A DNA stretch of 49,547 nucleotides, taken from positions 1-49,547 of the IMG/VR virus record IMGVR_UViG_3300025030_000025; one strand, written 5' to 3'. The notes under the pieces were generated by a model. The model saw only the letters and a program-made list of their open reading frames with translations. It had not been told where the DNA came from and ran no database searches. The stretch is from a virus. The first letter of the stretch is position 1. Each line of letters begins with the position of its first letter. Below are positions 40,250-49,500 of the stretch, in pieces. The translations under genes were made by a program, and so were the position numbers.

Positions 40250-40343
40250 CCTCTAAGTAAGAGAGACTGGTACGAACAGTCAATCAGAACTTAGAGGCAA
40301 TGAGGGTAGAACCACCTTAAAATAAAGGTGCGCCCGTCTATCC
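40250..40343 (+). ncRNA. Structured RNA candidate, two stem-loops
   Basis: CCTCTAAGT (40250) and ACTTAGAGG (40289) form a 9-bp stem that encloses GACTG/CAGTC. Then GGGTAGA (40304) pairs with TCTATCC (40337), one G-T pair, enclosing CACCTT/AAGGTG. It lies between the rightward early genes and the leftward late terminator. The strand is uncertain. Confidence 0.5.
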
Positions 40344-40571
40344 TATATGCAATGAAACACTTCGTAAACCTTTCAGAGAATCAAATCTGTTTTGGAAACC
40401 TTGTTGATGGGTGTGATTAAACTTAGAGGTCGCACTTATTGATGGGGACAGTTTGGGTGCATTTTTTACATCAACATTTTCATTACTATCCACTTTATTT
40501 TCTTCACTTCTGGGCGGAGAAGTTTGCGGTATAAAGTTGTTTCTAAGACCGTATTTATTTTTAATAAACAT
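40338..40571 (-). CDS. Possible leaderless 77-aa ORF
   Basis: Low-complexity and basic, no known motif. The -7 box TATATTTG ends only 5 bp before its ATG, so a transcript would start at or very near the ATG. Possible leaderless gene, or the promoter makes a small RNA instead. Overlaps the structured RNA region. Confidence 0.3.
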   Translation of the reverse strand: MFIKNKYGLRNNFIPQTSPPRSEENKVDSNENVDVKNAPKLSPSISATSKFNHTHQQGFQNRFDSLKGLRSVSLHIG

Positions 40572-40575
40572 ATTG

Positions 40576-40605
40576 CAAATATAATATTGAATTTCAATTT
40601 GTCAA
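40576..40605 (-). promoter_or_regulatory. Promoter TTGACA-N16-TATATTTG, minus strand
   Basis: TTGACA at 40605-40600 and TATATTTG at 40583-40576, 16 bp apart, the same layout as upstream of terminase. It points away from the late genes, toward 40571. Confidence 0.65.
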
Positions 40606-40612
40606 TAGGTGC

Positions 40613-40650
40613 ATATAAAAAAAATAGCCACTCTGTTTAGAAGTGGCTAT
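40613..40650 (-). terminator. Terminator of the late operon
   Basis: On the minus strand ATAGCCACT (40650-40642) pairs with AGTGGCTAT (40632-40624), a 9-bp stem with a 9-nt loop, followed by a run of T (40623-40617). It is 48 bp downstream of the last late gene. Confidence 0.85.
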
Positions 40651-40697
40651 CTCTACAATAGATTCAGTTTATAGTCAAGAAGTTATCCCAACAGAAT

Positions 40698-41141
40698 CTA
40701 TTTAGGTTCATCAACTATTTTGATTTCCACTTTCTCCTTATTAATTAATATGGAATTAACAACTGCTACATATACTTTAAGATATGCTTCTGTAGAATTA
40801 ATTAACTTAAAGTCTTGTTCTTGTTTCCCTAACAAAATACAGCCGGATGTGTCTTCGTCAGTATTACCAATATGGATATAGATAAACTGGAAATTAGGAA
40901 CATTCTGCAACCAAAGCATACCTTCATGAATACCAGGAAATTTCTTAGCATACTTCTTGGTCATTTCTCCATTCTTCTGCAACTTAATTTCATAAGTTCC
41001 AGCCGGAATACGAGTTTCGTGCATTACTTTTACTTCTCTTTTCTCGTCCTCTAATGTAAAACACAACTTATTACCATTGATATACAACTCGCCTACTGTC
41101 GCATCTTCATTAGATTTTCTACGGAATAATTCTAATAACAT
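40698..41141 (-). CDS. DUF5675 putative lysis enzyme, 147 aa
   Basis: GELYINGNKLCFTLEDEKRE, IPAGTYEIKL, GMLWLQNVPNFQFIYIH and IGNTDEDTSGCILLG match, from memory, DUF5675: a phage family with a conserved His and Cys near the C-terminus, fold related to L,D-transpeptidases. It sits next to holin- and spanin-like genes, so peptidoglycan attack is likely. No signal peptide, so a holin would be needed. Last late gene before the terminator. Confidence 0.75.
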   Translation of the reverse strand: MLLELFRRKSNEDATVGELYINGNKLCFTLEDEKREVKVMHETRIPAGTYEIKLQKNGEMTKKYAKKFPGIHEGMLWLQNVPNFQFIYIHIGNTDEDTSGCILLGKQEQDFKLINSTEAYLKVYVAVVNSILINKEKVEIKIVDEPK

Positions 41142-41149
41142 TTATTACC

Positions 41150-41650
41150 TCACCAGAGAATATAGCTGATACCAACACCTAAATACCAACCGAGTTTAAA
41201 CTGTTTATCTGTATAAACCGCACCACCACCTAACTGTATAGCTGGTCTAATACGTCTCCAACCTTCAATCGGTTGTGGTACATATTTAATCACTTCTTTA
41301 TCTTGATAAACTGTATTAGTAATTTCTTTAGTTTTAATATCAGCTTGAATATCAAAGATATCATAAGGCGAATAGAAATATGAAACCGCTATACTATTGC
41401 CATCTTTGTCTAAATGAGTAGTATCTGAAGAAACAACATAAATATTATTACCACCAATATGCAAAGTATCGTGCTTAATAACAGGTACTCGTATCTTGAT
41501 AATGGTAGGCACTTCTTTAATGGTTGTTTCAGTAACGACAACTGGCTTAGTAGATTCATATTTAGGCACTTGTAATTTAAATGATAAAATTATAATAACT
41601 GAAACTAATAATATGTTAAGCAACCAAGAAACTACTTCAGATAGCTTCAT
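41150..41650 (-). CDS. Membrane-anchored lysis-block protein, 166 aa
   Basis: One N-terminal membrane segment (residues 8-25), then a charged periplasmic stretch with VVTETTIKEVPTIIKIRVPV and a beta C-terminus. Topology fits an inner-membrane spanin-like protein of Bacteroidota phages. No lipobox. It overlaps the holin-like stop by one base. Confidence 0.55.
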   Translation of the reverse strand: MKLSEVVSWLLNILLVSVIIILSFKLQVPKYESTKPVVVTETTIKEVPTIIKIRVPVIKHDTLHIGGNNIYVVSSDTTHLDKDGNSIAVSYFYSPYDIFDIQADIKTKEITNTVYQDKEVIKYVPQPIEGWRRIRPAIQLGGGAVYTDKQFKLGWYLGVGISYILW

Positions 41651-41880
41651 TATTTTACCTCTGTTTTACCTAATTCATTATTAGAATTAGTGAAGAAGTT
41701 CTTTAGCAGATAAGCTACGCCAGCACCTAAACCAGCTAATCCCAATGTACCTAATTCAGCAAGAGTAGGTAGCTTACCAGACTGTAATGAAGTACCAAGT
41801 CCAGTGATGACAACTGTTAATACTGCTACTAAGAAACCTTTTGCTACATCTTTCCAATTAAGTGAAAATAAATTGCTCAT
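41650..41880 (-). CDS. Holin-like protein, 76 aa
   Basis: A short charged N-terminus, then two hydrophobic helices (FLVAVLTVVITGLG and LAGLGAGVAYLL) joined by a polar turn, and a charged tail. Size and topology fit a class II holin. Clustered with DUF5675 and spanin-like genes. Confidence 0.7.
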   Translation of the reverse strand: MSNLFSLNWKDVAKGFLVAVLTVVITGLGTSLQSGKLPTLAELGTLGLAGLGAGVAYLLKNFFTNSNNELGKTEVK

Positions 41881-41891
41881 AACATCTCCTT

Positions 41892-42188
41892 TTATTGTTT
41901 ATGAAATAAGGCAATCAATATGCCTATAATCGTTAATAAATTTAATAGTGGCAACAATAAATTACCTAATTTTTGCCATACTTTACCAGGTGTTTCTCTT
42001 TGTTCTTTAAGTTTTTTCATATCAACATAGAGTTCACCTATTAGTTCAGATGCTTTACGATGTTCTGTTTTACCGTTAATAACAGGTACAGTAAAATCAT
42101 TACCACGTTCAAGCAAAACTCGTAATGATGATTCAATTTTTTTAAGACGGTCTTCGTGCAATGCACAAGTTATTGGTTGTTCTCCCAT
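41892..42188 (-). CDS. Coiled-coil protein with C-terminal anchor, 98 aa
   Basis: Charged coiled coil (DRLKKIESSLRVLLERG, LYVDMKKLKEQRETP), then a membrane segment (LLLPLLNLLTIIGILIALF). Layout resembles haemolysin-type (XhlA-like) lysis partners. Adjacent to the holin-like gene. Confidence 0.6.
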   Translation of the reverse strand: MGEQPITCALHEDRLKKIESSLRVLLERGNDFTVPVINGKTEHRKASELIGELYVDMKKLKEQRETPGKVWQKLGNLLLPLLNLLTIIGILIALFHKQ

Positions 42189-42205
42189 TACAAATCTCCC
42201 ATCAA

Positions 42206-42757
42206 TTATATTCCATTTATCTGCTCGATTAGTTTACTTACATTTATTTCTTCTGTATAATACCAAACATCTTTCCCGTTTTGTCTCGCCCATTCATTCA
42301 GTTTTTTACTCTGTCCAAACTTTATCCAAACAATTAGAAATTTATTCAAGTAAGATTTTTGAATGTGTTTCCAAGTGGATAACTGATTAGTGAATGGTAT
42401 CTGTATCCTAAAACCAAAAATATTCCATATCTTCCGATAGCACGTATAGGTTATTGGGTTGCTTAGTTTGTCAAAAGCATCGTCTGTTAATTCACCAACT
42501 ACACAGTTGTATTTCTTATACATCACTTTCCAAACTTCTGGCGTGCTTATAGGCTCGTCTTCATAAAGAGTCAATTCCGGCGCTTGTTTGTAAAAAGATT
42601 CTATTTCGGTCATACTGCCCGACAATTTCTCTCTATGCAATAAATAAAAATCAAAGTCATGCTGGTCTCGAATAAGTATTCTTAATTCTTTGTCCAAGAT
42701 TGCTCTCTGAATACGCGAATCACCAATTAATCCTCTATTTATGCAAGCACCTATCAT
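42206..42757 (-). CDS. Hypothetical protein, 183 aa
   Basis: Aromatic-rich alpha/beta protein with HDFDFYLLHREKL and WKHIQKSYLNKFLIVW. No signal peptide. The start overlaps the previous stop as ATGA. It lies between exported and lysis genes. No motif or family recognised; an accessory (superinfection or host-directed) role is possible but unsupported. Confidence 0.55.
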   Translation of the reverse strand: MIGACINRGLIGDSRIQRAILDKELRILIRDQHDFDFYLLHREKLSGSMTEIESFYKQAPELTLYEDEPISTPEVWKVMYKKYNCVVGELTDDAFDKLSNPITYTCYRKIWNIFGFRIQIPFTNQLSTWKHIQKSYLNKFLIVWIKFGQSKKLNEWARQNGKDVWYYTEEINVSKLIEQINGI

Positions 42758-43065
42758 TTCTGTTCTTCCTTCTTAGGTTCAATCTTTCCAGCTTCATCAT
42801 ATTTTTGGTCATAAATCTTTTTCAATTCAAGCGCTTGTCTGTTATACTGTTTCCACAAGTCCGCAATACGTTCATCTATATCATACTTTTGGGCTTTGAA
42901 TGGTATAACCAAGTCAACCGTCTTTTGATAGAGTTTTTGTGCTTCCTTCTCAAACGCCAACTGTATCTGTGCTTGTTTCTCGTTTGGCTTTACTTCTTGC
43001 CCAAACACGTGGGTTGAGCTAATCAAGATGGCTACTGCGATTAATAAAATAATTCTTAGCTTCAT
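42754..43065 (-). CDS. Exported coiled-coil protein, 103 aa
   Basis: Signal peptide MKLRIILLIAVAILISS with cleavage expected after HVFG, then a long helix rich in Lys, Glu and Gln. Periplasmic coiled coil, perhaps an outer spanin-like or chaperone; no lipobox. Overlaps the next gene. Confidence 0.6.
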   Translation of the reverse strand: MKLRIILLIAVAILISSTHVFGQEVKPNEKQAQIQLAFEKEAQKLYQKTVDLVIPFKAQKYDIDERIADLWKQYNRQALELKKIYDQKYDEAGKIEPKKEEQK

Positions 43066-43313
43066 TGCTTATCCTTTTTATAGTTGAAAAACCCTTCTAA
43101 TAATTTATCTGCTTCTTTACTATCATCTGCCCCATCATAAAACATATTTTTATTTTTTAAGAAAGTGAATCCAGCATCAAACCTTCCGGTTTCATCAAAA
43201 GCATCCAGCCCTTTGCTCATTAGATAATCTGTAATCTTTGAATCTTGTTCAGTCAACTTCTTCCCAAGTTCAAGCAGTTCTTCTCTACTTTTACCACTTA
43301 TTTCGTTTGGCAT
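43062..43313 (-). CDS. Small acidic protein, 83 aa
   Basis: Helical and acidic (SREELLELGKKLTEQDSK), FLKNKNMFYDGADDSKEAD near the end. No membrane segment. ATGA-type overlap with the exported protein. Function unknown. Confidence 0.5.
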   Translation of the reverse strand: MPNEISGKSREELLELGKKLTEQDSKITDYLMSKGLDAFDETGRFDAGFTFLKNKNMFYDGADDSKEADKLLEGFFNYKKDKQ

Positions 43314-43324
43314 TCTTTACTCCT

Positions 43325-43411
43325 TTAAAATAATTTCTTAACACCATTGATATAAATGATTATCGCAATTATTGCAAGAATCACTACGCCTACTAATATT
43401 TTCCAAAACAT
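43325..43411 (-). CDS. 28-aa membrane peptide
   Basis: MFWKILVGVVILAIIAIIIY, one membrane segment and a basic end. AGAGGTGA precedes the ATG, a strong site. One more of the tiny membrane peptides. Could be a holin partner; unproven. Confidence 0.55.
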   Translation of the reverse strand: MFWKILVGVVILAIIAIIIYINGVKKLF

Positions 43412-43424
43412 GTTATCACCTCTA

Positions 43425-45053
43425 TTATTTTCTTTGTCTCGTCCATGTGTAAGAAGCGGCGCTTGTAGTCCCGTCTGACCTCGTTGCTATAAATCCAGTC
43501 GCGGTTGCCGTTACGCTTAAAACTGCTTCTGCTGCCGTTACGGCTGTTATGTAAGTAAGTGTGTAGATGTCATTTACAGTTGCGCCGCTTACGGTTACTG
43601 TGTCTGTCGTTGCGGTAGTTGTAAAGGCATCTGTACCACTCATTTGCGCGCTACCCCATAGAGAAGCACCAACCTTAAAATCATTATCTACATCAAATCT
43701 ATCTTCATCTTCCATGTAGGTGATAGTGCCTTGATTGGTTTCTCCTTGCAAGTAAATATCATAATCAACACCAGCAGCACTTGAACCTATTACTACTCTT
43801 TGGTCTTTCAAATCCATTATTGCGGTAGCGGTTCCAGCATCATTTGGCGCACTAAGTCTTAAATAAGGATCAGCACCGTTATTAACTTGGATAGTACCAT
43901 ATTGCGGTGTGGTTGCGTTATCCGCCGTTAAAGTTATTACGTAAGAATTAGCAGACGTGCCTGGGTCAAGCAAAGAAAGATTTCCCGCTAATCCCGTTGT
44001 TCCGGTTACTGTAAATTTATTCCCCGTGCCCGGGTCGGTTGTAGAGCCAACAAAGAACGAACCGTTCTCAGTGTTGAAATAACTATTTTGTCCTTTTCGT
44101 GTTTCTAAATTCCATCTTATATTGCCATCCACGTTTTTGTAATATGTCTGGACACCGCCGGTCGTAGCCGTTCCATCATAATACATTCCGCCTCTTGAAT
44201 TGCCGGCTAAATCCTCAAATTGTAACCAACTCTTGCCACTCTTTACTCTTGAAAGAACTTGCCCAAATTCATCAATCGAGTACATCAGTGTATCGCCATG
44301 ATTGTAAAATCGCAACATATCTTCCAAGCTTCCAGTCGCTTGTCTTCCAGAATATATAGAACCAGTGAAAATATCCGATAATACATTTATCATGGCTGGC
44401 GCTGGTACGGACGGTTCTGCAAAAGGGTATTTATCTGTGCCATACACTACTAAGTAATCATTTATTCGCATTCCTAACCCACCCGCTCCACCTATCCGTG
44501 CTACTTGCGTCCAATCATTAAAAATTCCAATCGGCTTTTCCCAAAGAGCTAATCCGTCGCCGGAAAAATCTAACATAAAATCACGTCCACTTGTAGTATC
44601 TCTCCACCAATGACCTCTCGCGTTTCCTAATAAAGATTTGAAAGCCGCAACTGAATCGGCGGACATGTTAAAATTAAAATCTTGCACCGATGCAACTCCA
44701 GTCAACGCTGGTGCGATTGAATATACCAAATTCCCCGTTCCGGTAGTACCGGTAGCACCGCCAAGATAATTAAGTTGTGTTCCGGTAGCAGTAATTGCAA
44801 CGCTATTAAACGTCCATGTCGTATTGGCTAAGTGGTTGGTAATTGTTGTATCGGTATAAAGGAAATTCCACCGATTAGCAGTAGCACCTAAATTACCTAA
44901 CTGATTCCCGAAAGGGTAAATGTTGTACTGAGCCTTCGGTGTCGCCACTCCCGAACCTAAGTCAATCCACAACGGATGTCTTTTAATCTCATCTTGAGCA
45001 AGTAAGAAAGATGAAATAAACAGAAGTAATAAGAATATTTTTTTCATTTTCAT
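43425..45053 (-). CDS. Exported fibre-like protein with signal peptide, 542 aa
   Basis: N-terminal signal peptide (MKMKKIFLLLLFISSFLLAQ) with likely cleavage after LLAQ. The rest is Gly, Thr and Ser rich with beta repeats, including GNSRGGMYYDGTATTGGV and a C-terminal VTVSGATVNDIYTLTY segment, like tail fibre tips. A virion tail protein should not need a signal peptide, so it could act outside the cell or in the envelope. It directly follows the 480-residue gene (4-bp gap). Confidence 0.65.
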   Translation of the reverse strand: MKMKKIFLLLLFISSFLLAQDEIKRHPLWIDLGSGVATPKAQYNIYPFGNQLGNLGATANRWNFLYTDTTITNHLANTTWTFNSVAITATGTQLNYLGGATGTTGTGNLVYSIAPALTGVASVQDFNFNMSADSVAAFKSLLGNARGHWWRDTTSGRDFMLDFSGDGLALWEKPIGIFNDWTQVARIGGAGGLGMRINDYLVVYGTDKYPFAEPSVPAPAMINVLSDIFTGSIYSGRQATGSLEDMLRFYNHGDTLMYSIDEFGQVLSRVKSGKSWLQFEDLAGNSRGGMYYDGTATTGGVQTYYKNVDGNIRWNLETRKGQNSYFNTENGSFFVGSTTDPGTGNKFTVTGTTGLAGNLSLLDPGTSANSYVITLTADNATTPQYGTIQVNNGADPYLRLSAPNDAGTATAIMDLKDQRVVIGSSAAGVDYDIYLQGETNQGTITYMEDEDRFDVDNDFKVGASLWGSAQMSGTDAFTTTATTDTVTVSGATVNDIYTLTYITAVTAAEAVLSVTATATGFIATRSDGTTSAASYTWTRQRK

Positions 45054-45057
45054 CTCC

Positions 45058-46500
45058 TTAATAATTGTAATAAGTTACTCTAACATCAGTCGTAGCAGAG
45101 TCAGAGATTAAATAGACTTTGTTGAGATTAGTAACGTATATGGTAGCGGTATCTAAGTAGCCCAATGCGCCTTGTCCATTAGCGGTTGTTACACTTCCGT
45201 CAAAACCATAATAAAGTACCTTACCCGCACTTGCGTTCATTATCGTTACCTTTATACAAGCCACCGAAGTACCAGAAAGTGTGTCGGCGGCAACTCCAGC
45301 CGTGAATGTTGAGTAACTTGGCAATGAATAAGAAACTGACCTTGAAGTTTGTGTGCCATTAGTCTGATTAGCTTTAACATCAACCTGAGTTGCTTCTAAC
45401 GAAAGAGCCGATGTATTCAAGTTCGTCCCAGCATTAGCTGTTACTGTTCCATCAGTTCCTATGTAAACTTTATTGGTTGTGCCTGGAGTGGTTTGGTCTA
45501 TCCCAACTTGACCGATTATTGCTGTCCCACTTGGCAGACTTTCACCAAATTTAATATCACCTATATAAGTTGCGTCGGTTATGTCTGTTGCTGGTGTTAC
45601 TGAGAGAGAAGCTGATGATAGTTGCTGTCCTAAATTCCCCGCAGGCAAGGAAACAATATCCACGTTGCCTATGTTGTTATTACCGGTTGGCAGTGCATCA
45701 ACAATACCCTTAACAGTTACGGTGTCTGTTGGAGAAAGTGTAACTGAAATCGTGGGTTGGTCTGTAGCGAGAACTACTCTTTGAGTTGTAGCGTCTGCAT
45801 TACCAGTATTTGCAGAAACATCTGCCCCAGCAATATTATTATTAACATTTAAGTAATTCCCATCTACTGCGTTATCTAAGAGGGCTAATGAAACCGCACT
45901 CTTAGTTATTTCATCTACTATTGAATCAGCATCCGCCTCAATATTATCCAAAGACGTGTTCATTAATGTTACCATATCAACGGTAGAATCTGCTTCTGCT
46001 ATTTGTGTGGTTTGATTTGCCGCAGTAGCTGCACCAGAAGGTAAAGCAGATAATATAACATTAGTTTTCAGATACCCATTATCATCAAGTGTAAGTTGTT
46101 GCCCTATATGAAGTAAAGTAACTAAACTAAATGTAGTCTGTGCAGTTGTAGTATTAGTATATTTAACTTTAAAATACGGTGCTATAATGGGTAATGTTAG
46201 TTTAAATATAGTACCTGTCGTATAAGTGGTAGTAACGGAATCCATTGTTCTATAAGCTCCAGTGGTTACACCTTTATCAGCCCAATAGATTTTTACCCCA
46301 GATGATGCCGAACTTTGGTTACTAAGAATTGATAATGTAATGGAATTATATCCCGTTGCATTACGCCAAGATGTAGGTAAGAATATTCCAGCGGAATCCA
46401 ATACTACATCAGTAGAATTAACTACATCCTTTGTACTTACTGATTGTCCATATGTTATACCAGCAAATACTAATAAAAACAACAACATCAGTTTTTTCAT
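45058..46500 (-). CDS. Second exported structural-like protein, 480 aa
   Basis: Signal peptide MKKLMLLFLLVFAGITYGQ, then a low-charge beta-rich body full of Thr, Ser, Gly and Asp with NTSLDNIEADADSI and LPAGNLGQQLSSASLS. Resembles phage tail or host-surface-like proteins. It follows the giant protein gene by 20 bp. Role unknown; two exported virion-like proteins in a row is unusual. Confidence 0.65.
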   Translation of the reverse strand: MKKLMLLFLLVFAGITYGQSVSTKDVVNSTDVVLDSAGIFLPTSWRNATGYNSITLSILSNQSSASSGVKIYWADKGVTTGAYRTMDSVTTTYTTGTIFKLTLPIIAPYFKVKYTNTTTAQTTFSLVTLLHIGQQLTLDDNGYLKTNVILSALPSGAATAANQTTQIAEADSTVDMVTLMNTSLDNIEADADSIVDEITKSAVSLALLDNAVDGNYLNVNNNIAGADVSANTGNADATTQRVVLATDQPTISVTLSPTDTVTVKGIVDALPTGNNNIGNVDIVSLPAGNLGQQLSSASLSVTPATDITDATYIGDIKFGESLPSGTAIIGQVGIDQTTPGTTNKVYIGTDGTVTANAGTNLNTSALSLEATQVDVKANQTNGTQTSRSVSYSLPSYSTFTAGVAADTLSGTSVACIKVTIMNASAGKVLYYGFDGSVTTANGQGALGYLDTATIYVTNLNKVYLISDSATTDVRVTYYNY

Positions 46501-46520
46501 TTCTTCTCCTTAATTAATTA

Positions 46521-49500
46521 TCATTTACCTAAATATTTATTCCTAATGGATTGCTCTCTTTGATTTTGTATTTGTTTAATAATATATGAAGGACTTTTCT
46601 TTTTAGCTATTTCTAATTGTATCTCTGCTACTTTTAATTCACCTCTTAAAGATACATCACCATCCATTACTAATTTTTTCAAATCATTAACTTCTTTCTG
46701 TAACTCTCTTATTTCTATTATATCTTCATCTATTTCCTCTTTAACTAAAGGTTTAATAACAGTAGGTGCTAATCTCTTTAATGTACCAATAGCCTTAGAT
46801 TCACCTTTTTTACCATAATCAGAATCTTGTTCATATACGCTACCAGAACCTGCTTCTGATAAAGCTATTGATAATTCAGTTACAGTTTGTGCGGCTGGTA
46901 TTAAATTTTGTGTTTGTCTTGCCCAATATTCACCCTTCATAAATCCATAAGCATTACTTAAAGCATCTGATAAAAACTTCTTAGTATCATCTGGTAACTC
47001 ATTCAGTATCAACACAGCAGAACCTAATGTAGTTATTTCTTTTAATGATGCTTTAAGATTAGCTTTATCTTTCATAGTAATATTGTTCTTACCCTTCCAA
47101 ACACTTTCTACTAATCTACCAGCAGATATAATCTTCTGTACTTTACTTTCTAATACTGCAGGAACCCATAATCTAAACTTCATTGCTGATTTACCTAATG
47201 TAGTTCTTACTATGCTTGGACGCATACCTCTATGATAACCACCTTGAGCTGCAGCCTTACCTTCAAGTATTTGTCTATCTCGTGATGCACTAATAATCTT
47301 AGTTCTAAATTCTTCTGGTGTAAGTTTACCTAAATAAAACTGTCCTTGTATGATTTGTTCACCAGCAGAATAGAACTGATAAGGTGATGCTACTGCCTTA
47401 GCTAAATCCGTTCCACTTCTTTTCATATCCTTAGCAGTTAAAGTCTTATCTAATAAAGGTACATCTACTATACCACGTTCAGTTAATATATCAAATCCTT
47501 GCCCAGTACCTAATCTTTTAGTACCTATTGCAAGTTCTTTAGCTGTTATATCTTTACTTGTAACATTCTGTAATACACCACCTATCAAGTTACCTAAACC
47601 ACCAGTAGGATTATATGAAAGGTATCTAATACTTGCTACATTATTCAATATATTCATTGCAGTTTTAAATTGTTTATTACCTTGCATACCCGTATTAAAA
47701 TCTTCACCAAATAATTCTTTCAGATAATTCTTAGACCAAGTTGTATTATTAATTAATCCAGCATTATACATTGCAGTTTCTAATCTTCTAACAATAGGGA
47801 CTACAGGTTCTAAATGTTTTTGTAATGTGAATATATCTATGTAACCTTCTAATCTCTGCAGTATATCCATCGTTGGATTTTCAGTTCTACCGAAACGTGT
47901 TAAACTGTTAGGGTCAAACATCTTATCTGAACCAAAATTATTAACCATATTATTAACTTCTTCTGGGTCAGCTTTCTTCATCTTCTCTTTCAATGCATCC
48001 AATAAACCAGACTTTCTGTATGCTTCAACTAAACCTCTTGGTTTATGTGGTAAATCATAATTACTTTTAATCTTCTCTTTAAACTGTTTAGCTTCATTAA
48101 TAAAGTCTTTCAGTACACCTACAAATTTTTCTTCAGCAGAAGTTAAAGTAACCTTCTCACCAGATAATGCTTTGATAATATTATCATCATATCTACTACC
48201 AGTTGACCTTCTTGATTCTTCGGCTAATGTAGTAAAATTATTAGTTAGTTTAATCTTCTCTATTTCAGCAGTTCTACCAGCTTCAAAATATGTTTGATAT
48301 ATAGCTTTTAATATAGGCACTTCTTCAACTACTTGGAATGGTATTCTAACATTATTAATTACACTGGACTTTAATCCACCTTGTGATTGTTTCTTTAGAT
48401 TCTTATATTCAATTAGTTCATCAGTATTTAATATCTTTCTACCAGTTTTAGATTCTTGTATCTTCTTATTATGCAATTCTTCAAATCTATTCTGTTGTTC
48501 TGGTGAATCAAACATAGTCTGCTTAACTGCTTTATTAAAATCTTCTTGTGATGCTTTCTTATTGATCATCTCTCTAATATTAGCAGTAGCATTCTCTACC
48601 ATTAATTCTCTACCAGCACGTGTAAACTTACTTGGTATAATATTCTTTTCAGAAGCATACTTTAATAAATCTTGTCCAAACTGGTTTCTATCATCTTTAG
48701 CTAAACCTTGTGTCTGTAACCATACTCTTTGTAGATGTGGTTGTATAGCATCGCCATATAACTTACTCATTTGTGCAGACCAATCTTTAAAATCACGAGT
48801 ACCTTCATATACTAATCTTGCACCTTGTGAAAGTACATTCTTAATAGTTTCAGTATTCTCTGTGAAATTAGATTTCATATTCTTTAATGAAAAATCTGCT
48901 GGTAATAATGTAGCACCAAAAGTAGTTTCTTCTGGTGCGGCATCAGTAGGTTTGACTTCTTCTACTGGTTTTATTTCTTCCTTTTTATTCAACGACTTCC
49001 AGTTACCTTGTTCATCTAATACAGATATACGTCCTTCTGCGAATGCTTTGCTAACTTCACCAGCACCTAATTGTTCTACAGCTTTATCCCAAGATTGTTT
49101 ATGATTAATAGCCTCTGGTGCTGAATAAACCTTATCATCAATCTTAATAGATTTCTGTGCAATATTTATTGGTTTATCGTTTAATTCGGTAGATGCTTCT
49201 TTGATAATATCAGTAGTATTAAGTTTAGTCTCAGTTGGAATTTCTTCCCCGAAAACGGACGAATTAGAGGGCTTAGGTTGTTCGGTTATACTTGAACCAA
49301 TACTTTCTATTGGCTTAGGGACTATCTCTTTACCTTGAAGCTCTGTGGAAGAAATCGGGCTATTATTAGGCTTTATCTCGGTAGTAACTTTCCCGCTTTT
49401 TATAGCTTGCCCTAAATTTGAGTTATCTGCAACAATTTTAACTTCTTCTAAAGATGGTAAATTAGAAGTAGCTTTTTCTGCATCTGGAATTAATTTAGTA

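Noticed and set aside
48990-48995. Start of a separate gene at 48992
   Set aside because: It is TTG inside an open frame that continues to 1150 across the join.
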